This document shows positions 55,601-64,000 of a stretch of 64,000 nucleotides of DNA, in pieces. Each line of letters starts with the position of its first letter. The first letter of the stretch is position 1. The translations under genes were made by a program, and so were the position numbers. Under the pieces are notes generated by a model. That model worked only from the letters and a program-made list of their open reading frames with translations, was not told the DNA's origin and made no database searches. This DNA is from Fasciola hepatica (Eukaryota > Platyhelminthes > Trematoda > Plagiorchiida > Fasciolidae). The stretch is taken from contig CANUEZ040000002.1 in the NCBI GenBank assembly GCA_948099385.1, forward strand, positions 3,292,001 through 3,356,000. Direction: 5' to 3'.

Positions 55601-55901
55601 CAGCGGAGATTAACACTGGATGCTGAGGTATTATTGTAACGCGGGCTAATAGATCTGGAGGGGAGTATGGTGACTCTAGGTGGGACCTTTGAGGCAAAAC
55701 AGGTATGAATCGGGGGAGAGTTTGTAAGGATGCCAGGGGGTCAGCAAGGGGGCGGGGAGCAGTAGAGGAAGGGCAGCCATGGTTTTGATGGAGGCCTTGT
55801 GAGGAGAAGGACGAAAGGCAGGGTAAGTGGGATTTTATTGGAACAGGTATGATGTTTCGGATAGAGTTTGTTGAGGTGGGAGGCATCTCACAAGGCTCCA
55901 T
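52608..55901 (-). CDS. CR1-like ORF2: endonuclease and reverse transcriptase, intact
   Basis: The frame is open upstream to 56285, but the ATG at 55901-55899 overlaps the ORF1 stop and gives 1097 residues, a normal ORF2 size. Residues 1-159 are a linker with a CTMC...H-x4-C cluster (C-x2-C-x13-H-x4-C), possibly a zinc finger. Endonuclease about 160-395: NSRSILNKLSAIKRLAV, ITDTWLTENIPSD, RRGGGCVGYVKSSL, MAGDFNAPGVNWSSF, YTGSDHKIVSCRF. RT about 540-900: YPGPDGLPSAIFALGG, YLDMTKAFDRVPH, SGVIQGSVLGPLLFLLYIND and catalytic FADD at 53480-53469 (Asp 810/811). The C-terminal LEYCTLVFSNMHKRD and LWLRRIKLNLAFLF follow. The protein nicks the target and primes reverse transcription there. All catalytic motifs I can check are present. 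Confidence 0.9.
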   Translation of the reverse strand: MEPCEMPPTSTNSIRNIIPVPIKSHLPCLSSFSSQGLHQNHGCPSSTAPRPLADPLASLQTLPRFIPVLPQRSHLESPYSPPDLLARVTIIPQHPVLISAENHECSAQCTMCGDKDRAVQKEVATHILSSCMGGPPINHRPATHTFATKSTDASKPPTEMLTIALFNSRSILNKLSAIKRLAVVHNFDIILITDTWLTENIPSDQISLIGYQTFRTQRIYRRGGGCVGYVKSSLSATLLENTVLANVEDSIWFTISLSQMNIVVGCIYRPPRNDTSTFNPIIDAFNYIADLPFGGKFMAGDFNAPGVNWSSFSAPYKYLQFASCIRLSQWAQHVKQPTRKNNIFDLIFTLGLTNVSASVLNDYTGSDHKIVSCRFQVKPRTVSLPCNGPSFRHFKWDHIPSQIRSRNWDEFFLTANPQFAADLLYSNLHSCIENISRPYNPSRPAGYHIARLKQKYDDLRRQYQRNRDFSTVFRLERLYHEIHRKARDLQLKQETKALRHPNKAQELARLHRDRAPQSTRCIKQIIHLDNLITSPRKIADTFNTFFTTTVSLGPSCTQFVTPSVTNSSLSSITVTTTDINRYIHTFKPTYYPGPDGLPSAIFALGGPDIPLLLLNLYSLSLQTGTFPSQWKKSIIIPRHKKGAVHDIANYRPINHTPMISRLLEKVVKHYLTDYLSAHKLISQRQHGFLKSRSCSTCQFDFLNLVTTAADKDRALVIIYLDMTKAFDRVPHLQLLNKIRGYGTENPLLSWFKSYLQDRHQVTCINGQISDPHPVNSGVIQGSVLGPLLFLLYINDICNVITYGEIFLFADDMKIVYEFGRGDLPAALNNIMVDVQSLSSWCDRWKMEFSVKKSSYLSLNCNIPYDTLKIGGVSLPYSPTIRDLGLQYSYTFNFSEHTSYITARANKSLGLLQRNFLLTNSKLEIYKTHIRPTLEYCTLVFSNMHKRDIIDIENVQRPFTKKLFGPSTTLTYRQRCTLLRLDPLWLRRIKLNLAFLFTLLHKQAVSSSQVQFSINSTHQLRNREHRITIPTSRKSLRQNFFLLKYATLWNKLPADVRSVDSLSMFKSRLHVALDIQKLIALTNPYMSFDRAYEESVGY

Positions 55902-57462
55902 GGAAAGAGTGTGAGGGGGTGAAGTAGTAGCGAAAGGGCTGTTGATGAAAGGGGCCTTGGTGTGAAGGGTCAGTTGGCATAGCGTGCAGTGGTGTCGGAG
56001 TAGAATACGGCGATGTTGGGTGGTAGGGGAGCAGAGGATGTTGAAGCTGCGGAGGGTTAAGATGGGGCACACCATGAGGCGGAAAATGGTCGGGCGCGGG
56101 CCACATGTTGTGGTACCGGTTGGCAACGATGCTGGTAACTCGTCCTGCATGGTTCGAGTTTGGAGGTGGTACATTAAGTGGAAAATTTGTGATATGGTAC
56201 TGCATCTGTGGACGTGAAGACGGCGGGGTCTGGGTTTGTGGGTGTGGGATGTAGCAGTGGGGTACGCGGATCTCCGGGGGACCAAATAAATGCGCTGGTG
56301 GGCTAGCGCTAGGGTGAGCGACGAGATTTCGTGTGTATGGCCGAGGTGGGGGTCGTGAATGGGTAGTAGACCGGTTAGCTGGAGCGCGAGAGGTCCTATG
56401 TCGACTGTCGATTAAAGATGGGAGCGTGACTATGTCAGTGCAGACGAGGTTTTGGCCTCTGGGAGCAACAGGTGACGAGGGTGACGTTGTGGCCGAAGCG
56501 CTGGAAGACAACGTTGCAGTTGGCTGGTTGGTGCGGGGTGGCGTGTTTGAAGCTGGCGGTTTATTTGCTCGTTTGGCAGACAGACCAGAGCGTGGATGGC
56601 TGCTTGCAGAGAGAGGGGGTTGTATTGCTCGGCTGTGGGTAGACAGTGGTGGAGACTGGAGTGCAACATGGAGCCTTTTTGGGGGACGTTGAGGTGTTGG
56701 AGGTGAACGGGACGAATCTAGGTCCACATTTTGAGCTGGTGCACTGGTTAGCGGGAGTGGTAACGAGTTGTTTACGGTAGGAAGTTTCTCAGGGGAGCTT
56801 TGTGGCACTGGGTCAGACGGTGGTGGGAGTACTTGGATGCTGGCATTCGATCTAAGGACCTCCCTCTGCAGAGGGGTTTTGTCTGGAGCAATTTTTATAT
56901 TTTTAAATGATGTGGATTTTGCGATGGACTCTCTCTTTCTGACGAATTCCACGGCAGTGCTCTCTTCTAGAAATTGAAACAGTAGCGGGCACATGTTTCG
57001 ATGTGACCGTTTTCTGAGTCTTTTGCAGTAGCACTCGTGGTGTGACATATCACATGCCATGAGCAGTGACTGTTTGACCGAGGAAAGGGGCAAACGATCT
57101 GGAACATTAAAAACAACGGCATTTTTAGAATTTTTTATCCGTCTATGGACTTCAGATGCAACAGAGTCCAGGAAGTGGCCGGCTGATAGGAGACTTTCAG
57201 TGTTTGGATGTTTTAAAGGATCAACAATATATGCTAGTGGCAGCAGCATGGTCAGTGCATCGTCCATGGATCGTAACTGTTTCTCTAAGGACGATAAGTT
57301 TTCCTGAAGCGCATTATATTTGTTACTGGCTTCACTGTATATATCGACCAGTGGTACTGAACACGGCACGGAAGAGGTAGAAAGTCGGGGGCGTTTAGTG
57401 CTTGTAAGTGGAGTTTGATTTGCCGCTCGGTGAATGAGGCGATTTGAAGTCGATCTAGGCAT
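55888..57462 (-). CDS. CR1-like ORF1: RNA-binding protein with RRM-like domain
   Basis: 524 residues from ATG 57462. Residues 45-75 form a probable short coiled coil (ALQENLSSLEKQLRSMDDAL). Residues 113-200 fit an RRM-like fold: KNAVVFNVPDRLPLSSVKQS (strand 1), CPLLFQFLEESTAVEFVRKR (later strand and helix), ending APDKTPLQRE, the usual boundary in CR1-type ORF1 proteins. Residues 210-524 are Ser/Pro-rich and presumably disordered. No zinc knuckle seen. In related elements ORF1 coats element RNA and acts as a chaperone. The stop TGA at 55890-55888 overlaps the ORF2 start by 14 nt. Confidence 0.85.
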   Translation of the reverse strand: MPRSTSNRLIHRAANQTPLTSTKRPRLSTSSVPCSVPLVDIYSEASNKYNALQENLSSLEKQLRSMDDALTMLLPLAYIVDPLKHPNTESLLSAGHFLDSVASEVHRRIKNSKNAVVFNVPDRLPLSSVKQSLLMACDMSHHECYCKRLRKRSHRNMCPLLFQFLEESTAVEFVRKRESIAKSTSFKNIKIAPDKTPLQREVLRSNASIQVLPPPSDPVPQSSPEKLPTVNNSLPLPLTSAPAQNVDLDSSRSPPTPQRPPKRLHVALQSPPLSTHSRAIQPPLSASSHPRSGLSAKRANKPPASNTPPRTNQPTATLSSSASATTSPSSPVAPRGQNLVCTDIVTLPSLIDSRHRTSRAPANRSTTHSRPPPRPYTRNLVAHPSASPPAHLFGPPEIRVPHCYIPHPQTQTPPSSRPQMQYHITNFPLNVPPPNSNHAGRVTSIVANRYHNMWPAPDHFPPHGVPHLNPPQLQHPLLPYHPTSPYSTPTPLHAMPTDPSHQGPFHQQPFRYYFTPSHSFHGAL

Positions 57463-57513
57463 GATATTTGAAAGAACTTTGATAGAAGTGGACTTTCAGG
57501 TCAAATACTAACC

Positions 57514-59085
57514 TCAGATTTTACTGTTTAGAAAAAAAACCTGATTTATTTTAGCTAATGGGGATGTCTTGCAAAGCTGTTTGTGAACTACTTCCCTAGA
57601 TACATCAGTGGAAACTATACCAATAACAGCAAACCGCTTCCTCACCAGAGTGGTATCCCAGCCACTATCTACGAAGGCCAACGCTCCCATAACCCCGACT
57701 GGGGTTCCTACGCCAACTGCTATCACTCCCGGGCGAATGGGCTTGTTAGTAGGGCGAGACACTGAGCAGACCACACTTGGCTTAGGGGTTTATTTTGAGT
57801 TCAAAATCTGGCATTTGTGTAGTGGGTAATGGCGCATTCCGTGGCATCCATCCTGACTACAACTGGGTTTCTTTCGGCACACCGCTGCTCGATGTGAATA
57901 ATTGAGACAGACGAAGCACGCGCCCGGTCCCTTAACCATCTCCCATCGTTCGTGGAAGTCTACGTTGCGGAGGCGAGGGCTATCTGCTATGCGATGAGGC
58001 AGGCCACAAACCTTACACACCGGCAAGTTTTCACCTTCGCGAGATAATGCGTGTGTTTGCCCATGGCCGGCCTCTACTTGATTCCCTGGTTTAGCTTTGC
58101 GTCGTCGTAATCCTAGATAACTTGTTCGTCTCGCGCAGAAGTTGACCGAAACGACTGTTTGCTATTCGGGCATGACGGTCTATAAACTGCGTCAGGTCTT
58201 CGAACGTAGTATCTAGCCCAAATCTGCTGATCCCATCGACTTCCCCGGCCCACCTACTCTGTGGTTATGTGGGCAAACTGCAAACTGTGGTCTCCGGTAT
58301 GTGCAGCCCGTTCGGGCCCGATCGTTAATCTAGTTGATTCAATGCGACGCTGCAGTTGTGCTTTTTTCTCACCAGACTAACTAGAGAGCCCGACTCGCAT
58401 TTGGAATGTTTTGCCTCTGATAGCACACCACCGATCAAGTTCCAGGTGACCTTAAATGGTTGCCCAAATAGGTCTTTTAGGATTTTACGTGCCCGAGTGT
58501 AACCCTTTTCGGGATCCCGACGCACCCGTCGATCGCTTCCCTGGCTCATCCATGACAGTAATGTAGAAGATACGGGAATTTTTGTCCTGGATCGGATACT
58601 CTCCTTTCTACAAAGTTCTCGTATTTTTTATTTAACTTGCAGTACTATTCTGCGCTCTCGTCAAAGGGGGACAATTCCACTCTTGGTAAGTCAATAGCGT
58701 GGGTTACACCGGTACAGGTCGACTTTATTCGTTCCACAGAACTGCTAGGTTGAATGGCCGTATGCTCCGTGGTCTCCAAGATCACCTCTTGCCCCTGTCT
58801 TCGGAGTTGTTCTTTCCCGGCTGGTCCAGCTTCTTTCCGAGCCTGCCTAAGCTGGGTTCCTGATCCTACTGTCCCCAATCCTAAGACATCGTCACCTTTA
58901 AATTCTATACCACTAGCTGAAGTACATGAAGTTGCGCTGGCAGAATTGGCAGACCTAGTAATATCTAAGGCATCAGTACCACCCAAAAATACCCCAGGGA
59001 CCTGCCAGGTTACCTCCTGTGCAGCTTTGTTTCGCCTTTGTTCTATTCTTGGCATTTCTGATTGATTTTCTCCTGGTGATTCCAA
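57514..59085 (-). pseudogene. BEL/Pao Gag and protease (5' half of the split element)
   Basis: Four frames. 58645-59085: 146-codon Gag N-terminus ending HAIDLPRVELSPFDESAE. 58325-58549: DPEKGYTRARKILKDLFGQP, central Gag. 57790-58026: CKVCGLPHRIADSP and CFVCLNYSHRAAVC plus SCSQDGCHGMRHYPLH, the paired knuckles. 57514-57774: protease with ALAFVDSGWDTTLVRK, active-site DSG. The frames are not continuous, so it is broken. It is interrupted after PLAKI by the CR1-like element and continues at 49825. Confidence 0.8.
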
Positions 59086-59700
59086 GTTGAGTAATGTAAA
59101 GTTTATTCCGATCGTGAGTAACGCGTAGCCAATTCAAAACGAATCTCAAAACCAGAACGAGATTGATTCGTAATTTCTACGGTACTGGGTTAACTAGTTA
59201 TACGCATATAAATATGTACAAACCTCAACTGTACGGCCACAACGTCTAACAACAAGGGGTTCAAAAAGGCCAATGTCAGGTACCACCGTCACAGCAGTCC
59301 AAGTGTAACACGCCGGTTAGGTAGAAACAGACACATACGAAACTCATCAGCCATAGTCCAGTGCTCGTCGCTCGGTCAATACAGAGAACACAGGATACAA
59401 GAGATGAACGTGTATTGGGCAAAAATGAACGCAGTAGAAACGAATTACAGCAGTTCTTCACAACTCGGGTTTCTTCGGATCTGGGTCGCTACACTCTTCG
59501 GGGATAGCGGCAGGTCTTCTTGTGTGAGATTCCTCACCGGGCTTCGTCCAGTTCACACGTCCGACAGGTGCACCTGCAAAAAACGAACGACAACAGATAA
59601 GCACTTTCAAAAGTCCCTCCATTATGACCGCCCCGCTCTTATATTTACACAAGTTTGAATCAACATTATGCCACTTCAAGTGAGCAAAATATAAACAAAT
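59086..59700 (-). mobile_element. BEL/Pao leader/LTR region
   Basis: GAGTAACGCGTAGCCAAT at about 59115 and the following 100 bases resemble 957-1075 (AATATGTACAAACCTCAACTG versus AATATATGCAAACCCCAAGT). By analogy with the 1-5 kb element this is the 5' LTR or leader in minus-strand sense. No second LTR copy is found at the 48.24-kb end, so the element is 3'-truncated. LTR ends not determined. Confidence 0.5.
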
Positions 59701-60105
59701 GTTGAAGTTTAGTGATTGATGCCTGTTATACTTGTCCGAGGGTCAATAAAATAAAGGGCATAGTCTCAACAACACTAGTTCTTGACAACGGATAGGGAGG
59801 ATTTCCAAGCATGTGCCATACAGTAAACCTTCCCTTACGAGCTGATTATACTCAGCTGAGGGCCATTCACACTTGTAACACCCAACCAGCAAGCCACGGC
59901 GTGTTGCATTCGCCCAGGCCGGTGGGGTGGTCGGTGTCCATGGATCCTGAAGACTCTGGAGTATTCCAGCTTCTACAGAGGGTGCTGAGTAAGTAATAGT
60001 GCTGTATCGTATTGGAAGAGGTGAACCTCCAAGAAACAAACTAGGACGAATGATGAGCCTCTGAAAGAAACACTGGAAAGGCCCCCGCGATAGGGTCGCC
60101 CGACC
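59701..60105. other. No recognisable feature
   Basis: A minus-strand frame of 98 codons (59743-60039) has no motif I know. It may still be BEL/Pao flank. Confidence 0.35.
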
Positions 60106-60700
60106 AGTTCAGTTCAGTTCAGTTCAGTCTGCACAGGACAGGTAATGGCCACGGCCAATCGAGCGTCCAGAATTCCTTCGATGGAATGCACACCAGTTAT
60201 GCACCCACCACTGCCGAGTGTATTTCGTCGAATCCCTGCTAAAAATGAGAGGGAAACGAAAAACCTCATCGCACACCAACTGCGTGAGACATTATGTATC
60301 GTGAGCGTTCACTGAGACAGTACGCAATGAGGGAAAAAGTCTGCTAAAACATACTCCAGAAGGACCACAGTGCTACCCGTCATCCATCTAGTTGATATAC
60401 TCAAGGCTCACCACATGGAAAGATCTCGTACCACTTGCGATCTAGGGCACCTTTGAAGGATTGGACTGTCTGCAGATCTACCATTTCACCAGGCAGACCG
60501 TTCCAACTGTTCACAACCCTATTGCTGAAGAAGTGCGATCTAGCCATCAACCTAGATCGGGCTTTTATCAACTTCTTTTCGTGTCCCCTTGTTCTGGAGT
60601 CTACGGCCCTCAGACAACGTGTATGAGAAGCGGCACGCATCCGCAATGGGCAATTTTCGTCCACACTGGATTAGCTTTTAACTGTGTTTCGATCTGACGT
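60106..60700 (-). pseudogene. Family-B element: tail, 3' UTR and RT C-terminus
   Basis: (AGTTC)n tail at 60106-60128, then the family-B 3' UTR, then an 87-codon frame (60401-60664) reading SRTRGHEKKLIKARSRLMAR and SHFFSNRVVNSWNGLPGEMV, the CR1-like ORF2 C-terminus, closer to the consensus than the copies at 13 and 24 kb. 5'-truncated at about 60700. Confidence 0.7.
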
Positions 60701-63260
60701 CACCGCTTCGGCCATAGAAGAGCCATTAGTGAAGAGCGACCACGGAGTCCTGCCTGCGAAGCTCACTGTAAAACAGAACAAACCAGGATCTAGTTAGGCT
60801 CGGAACTGCGCTGGAGTGGACGAGGATCAGCCGAAAGTGAGGGCACGGAGCCTATGTTTATACCCGGGGGTGCCGGAGCCATCTGTGGAAGGAAAGCTGG
60901 GGGCAGTAAAAAGCAAGCTAATAAGCCTGATGGGCGAATCTGCTCCATTCCATCAGCAAAGAAACAGGAACCGGCCGCCTTAGTGGAAACCAAAGATTGC
61001 AAGGGCTTCAACTGGTAGTAGAAGGCTACAGGCTTGTTACAAACTTCCTTGCACGCATTACACGTAGACCGCTTACAATGCAGCGAGGAACAGAGCCCAA
61101 GCCCTGCAATAAGAAGCAGACTACGAGTATGAGAAGAAACGCGCCAAATACGTGGAGGCAGATCCTAAGAAGTTCTTTGCTTAGGTGCAGTCCAAAAAAC
61201 GACTCGCGAATGCGTTAGTACCTTGGAAATGTCCGACGAAAGTATCGCCCTCGACCATAAACCCAAGGCAGAAACCTTGCTTGCTTTCTTCGAGAGCGTG
61301 TATCGTTAAGACCATATTATAAGTGCGACGGGATCAGAAGTAAGGAGTACTCCAGTGCTTCAGGAGCTTGCTGGAGAGGACAAGGTGACCCATGAACTTA
61401 GATCTTTGTGCAGGTGCATAGCAGCCGGACGGCATACAGCCCATCCGGCAATTGTTCATCTCCTTTCCGACATCTTACTAAGGGCTATTACCCAGTTGCA
61501 CGAAGCTTCACCAAGCGGGAAAAAGAGGTGACAGAGAACTGGCGCAAGGCCATTGTAGTAGCAATGCGTAAGACAGGATCCAGAAAAAGGGCGGAGAACC
61601 GTAGACCGGAAAGTCAGACATCAGTGTTGTGTAATTGCTTGGAATGTATAATCAGAACGCGAATGAGCCTGCATCTGGTTAATAACGACCTGTTGACAGC
61701 TGCTCAACATGTTTTTGGTAAAAATGATAGCGTTGATGAACCTACTGATGTTCATGGACGAGACCACAAGACGAATGAGCAAAGAAGCAGCAGTTGCGCT
61801 TGGTTGTCTGGATTTCAGTAAGGCCTTCGACTCTAAGAATCATCGCTTGCTAGATTATACATTGGAAGCTTATGGGATAATCGAGAACGCTTGTGATAGG
61901 GTGGCACGCTTTCTTGGGAATCGCAGTTTCTGCTTCAAGGTGGATGACTATCAACGGTGTCATATGGTTCAATACTGGGACCTTCGCTCTTTCTCCTCAA
62001 CATAAATAAACCAGTGGAAGAATTGGGCGACCCGGGGTTCATCTTTTCAGATGGTGCGAAGATATCGGAGAGCCATTTAGCACGGGATCTGTATGCTGTT
62101 GTCAGACGAGCAGGACGGTGGGATTTACCCTTTGATCTCGCCAAAAGCTAAATCCCGGCCACCAACGTAGACGAAACGAGCAGCATTCCGTTTCTAATTA
62201 TCGGAGTCAAAAGACTTAAATGTAATAAGCACACGGGACTTTAGGCCTTCAAGGCATTGCCAGAGAGCAGCAACCACAGTCGGAGGGGTACTAACTAGGG
62301 TGTGCGATGCTGTCGCATGCATAAAACTAGGCACTTTCGTCCTGACTTACAAGGTTTTGGTGTGACCTCTTCAGGAGGATTTCGCGCAGTCATGGGCTCT
62401 ATTGTTGCAAGGATAAGGAGTGCTTGGGAGGGATGCAGCAGCTTACAGCTGGAATGACCACTGATCAGAGGGGAACATCTTAGGTCCTGTGTCCACATCC
62501 TAATCCCTTCTTTTTACTCTCGTTTCAGCTCGGTGAATCCGACAGAAGATCGAAGATTTCCTCAAGAACAGGAACAATTGGGCTCAAAGCCTCGAACCCG
62601 TGTAGTACTTCAAGACTTCTCTTTAGAGCGTCGTAGAGGCCGGAGCGACCTAGTGGAAGCACTCAAGACTAGGAAGGATCTGGATGATTTTTTCGTTTCT
62701 GGCCCTTAGTGCAGCACCAGAGGACATAGTCTTGGGCTACGAAGGGGACACTCGAGGCTGGACATAAGACCCTACATTTTTACAAATAGAGCAGTATCGG
62801 TGTGGAATAGACTGTCAACAATGTACCAACTTTCAAGAAGGCCTTAGATTCGCACTGGAACACAGCCCGCCCCCATGGCTAGCTGTGTGAAAGAGAGGCA
62901 AGGCAATCAGCCCCTGACACTTTCGTCAATGAACGTAAGCTTGTAAAGGTGATACGGCGGCACAAATTCTGCCTTTCAGACAAAACTTCCAGCTCACAGT
63001 GACGGGAGCCGAGGAAACTCGTCGACAACACAACAATCTGAAGACGCGACTAGCCTCGGCCTCTCTCGTCCCGTGCAAACCGAACTGGACTGGAGGAACA
63101 CCGTCAGTATCCACACCTGGACGGGTGGGTACCGGTCCCTGGTCTCGGAGTCACAGTGTTCGGAGCTATGGGAACTGTTTGACAACACAACTATCTGAGC
63201 AAGTGACTGACTCTAGGTACGTGCAATTTTAGCGAAATTGAATTGAATTCAATTGAATAC
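60701..63260 (+). pseudogene. Decayed family-C non-LTR element (linker, RT, 3' UTR)
   Basis: RT blocks in order but in changing frames: NWRKAIVVAMRKTGSRKRAE and CLECIIRTRMSLHLVNNDLL (61.53-61.69 kb), LDFSKAFDSKNHRLL (61.81), GSILGPSLFLLNINK (61.96), FSDGAKI (62.05; catalytic ADD reduced to SDG). The C-terminal HSRLDIRPYIFTNRAVSVWN lies at 62.75-62.81 kb. The 3' UTR at 62.88-63.0 kb matches the palindrome-arm family-C 3' UTR (15.6-15.73 kb). It ends near 63229-63260 in a short TTGAA-type repeat. The dead catalytic box and many stops show an old copy. It lies just upstream of the RP2 exons, probably in an RP2 intron. Confidence 0.65.
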
Positions 63261-63395
63261 TACGTGAAGGGGACGGTGAGTATGACCTTCAGAAGTGCGT
63301 TTTAATGCATCAGTTTTAAGGTTTGCCACTTGGAGTTATTTGTTACTTTTTTAAAATTAATGAATATTCTTTGGTTCTGCTGTTTCTTCCGTCAG

Positions 63396-63945
63396 CTACG
63401 AAGAACTCCTAAAAGTAAGCATGGAGTAGACTCAGAACCTCCGATTGAATATCCGCGGTAAGGCTTTCACACCTTCATTATTTAGTCTGACACAGCAGTG
63501 TGAAGGAAAACCTGGATCCGAAAAACTACATATTAGAAGACAAAGATATTGGAGTTTTCGGAAGGGCTCCAGGAGAAATAGGTGGTCAACAGTTTGCCAT
63601 TCGAAACTGCAAGGTTGTTTCACTTTTTTTAAGTTGTATTCCAGGATATATGTATATATCTTTTTGATCACATCAACAGTATAATGATTGACGACTGCAT
63701 AAATTGCGTCATTGTAACGGGACCTGTCAAGGCCAGGTACTTTGACAATTTCTTGTCGAGAGTTGTTTTTAGCATTTTCGTGCGTGATTGTAAAAACTGC
63801 CGGCTACTGACAGCTTGTCAGCAGTTTCGTACTCGTGATTGTGAAAATATCACGACGTTCCTTGCTTGTGTCACGGAACCAATTATCGAATCTAGTAGCA
63901 ACATGTTCTTTGGAGCGTACCAGTGCTTTTATCCCGAATTGGAGG
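63396..63945 (+). CDS. RP2: RP2 (XRP2) protein, TBCC/C-CAP domain, partial gene
   Basis: Four exons with matching phases: 63396-63457 (preceded by TTTCTTCCGTCAG), 63496-63613 (or from 63499), 63645-63736, 63773-63945. They encode [20 protein letters not shown], then [82 protein letters not shown] and [20 protein letters not shown]. This order is that of vertebrate RP2, the GTPase-activating protein for ARL3 at the ciliary base. The arginine finger (human Arg118, in QQFR) is at 63828-63830 and the ARL3-contact Glu (human Glu138, in IIESSSN) at 63888-63890; both are kept. The first exon with the expected Met-Gly-Cys lipid-modified start is not found in the window. The last exon ends GAGG|GTAAGT (phase 1) and the gene runs past 64000. 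Confidence 0.92.
63458..63495 (+). other. 38-nt intron of RP2 (phase 2)
   Basis: GCG|GTAAGG...GACACAG. A TGA in the following frame at 63488-63490 is removed. An alternative acceptor three bases on (GCAG at 63498) would drop one residue. Confidence 0.75.
63614..63644 (+). other. 31-nt intron of RP2 (phase 0)
   Basis: AAG|GTTGTTTCAC...GTATTCCAG|GAT, with a T-rich interior. Removing it restores the [13 protein letters not shown] reading expected from other RP2 proteins. Confidence 0.85.
63737..63772 (+). other. 36-nt intron of RP2 (phase 2), open in frame
   Basis: CCAG|GTACTTTG...GTTTTTAG|CATT. The length is a multiple of three and there is no stop, so an unspliced reading adds 12 residues ([12 protein letters not shown] plus a change at the junction). 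Vertebrate RP2 has no residues here, so it is an intron. Confidence 0.85.
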
Positions 63946-64000
63946 GTAAGTTCTGATGTACCTAAAGATCATTATACCTTTAGTTGCATCAAAACAGAAA
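63946..64000 (+). other. Start of the next RP2 intron
   Basis: Begins with the strong donor GTAAGT. The next exon lies outside the window. Confidence 0.7.

Larger units (their letters stand above)
49826..57549 (-). mobile_element. Complete family-a CR1-like non-LTR retrotransposon
   Basis: In element sense: short 5' UTR (about 57463-57549), ORF1 (57462-55888), ORF2 (55901-52608), a 2.7-kb 3' region, terminal hairpin (49845-49860) and (ATT)n at 49821-49833. It interrupts a BEL/Pao element: the protease frame ends in PLAKI at about 57550 and resumes as ENRGNRSSLEVSTVSGT at about 49820. The exact 5' boundary and any target-site duplication are uncertain by a few bases because the tail is repetitive. 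Both ORFs are open, so this is the youngest and best candidate for a once-active copy here. Confidence 0.85.

Noticed and set aside
63684..63956. The uninterrupted RP2 frame from ATG 63684 taken as a single-exon gene.
   Set aside because: Homology continues upstream in other frames across short introns, and 12 residues inside the frame have no counterpart in RP2 proteins.
1..64000. tRNA, rRNA, CRISPR arrays or a defence-type gene cluster.
   Set aside because: Read through on both strands; nothing with the expected structure was seen.

Overview
This window looks like an animal nuclear genome, most likely a parasitic flatworm. A large-genome tapeworm of the diphyllobothriid type is my best guess, but the species cannot be fixed from the sequence. 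Two things support this. The two host-gene pieces have extremely short GT-AG introns (31-59 nt), known from flatworms. The rest is a dense, nested layer of retrotransposons: CR1/Jockey-like non-LTR elements, BEL/Pao LTR elements and a Penelope-like fragment. I saw no tRNA, rRNA, CRISPR or bacterial operon structure.

Layout. 1-5.04 kb: a decayed BEL/Pao element on the minus strand with a 1.1-kb direct repeat at each side. 5.05-10.9 kb: a 5'-truncated CR1-like element with an open reverse transcriptase (RT) frame, then long 3' regions ending in hairpin plus (ATT)n tails. 10.9-12.5 kb: decayed endonuclease/RT. 13.0-16.9 kb: a near-perfect inverted duplication, arms about 1.85 kb and spacer about 0.19 kb, built from pieces of three non-LTR families. 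17.2-30.3 kb: mostly minus-strand non-LTR remains. 30.3-33.07 kb: a plus-strand host gene whose C-terminus is an extended PHD domain of the RAI1/TCF20 kind. 33.6-34.6 kb: a Penelope-like fragment between 43-bp inverted repeats. 34.6-48.2 kb: more CR1-like elements, including a nearly intact ORF2 broken by one homopolymer frameshift. 48.2-59.7 kb: a BEL/Pao element (pol at 48.2-49.8, gag-protease at 57.5-59.1) split by a complete 7.7-kb CR1-like element with intact ORF1 and ORF2. 60.1-63.26 kb: two more decayed non-LTR elements. 63.40-63.95 kb: four plus-strand exons of the RP2 (XRP2, TBCC-domain) gene, which continues past the window.

Working names used below. Family 'a' and family 'b' are related CR1-like groups with long pyrimidine-rich 3' regions. 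Family a ends in an 18-nt palindrome centred on CCATGG and family b in a TTTCGG-N6-CCGAAA hairpin, both followed by (ATT)n. Family 'B' ends in (GAACT)n. Family 'C' is a third, decayed group. The names are mine. Assignments rest on reading conserved motifs by eye; no search was run.
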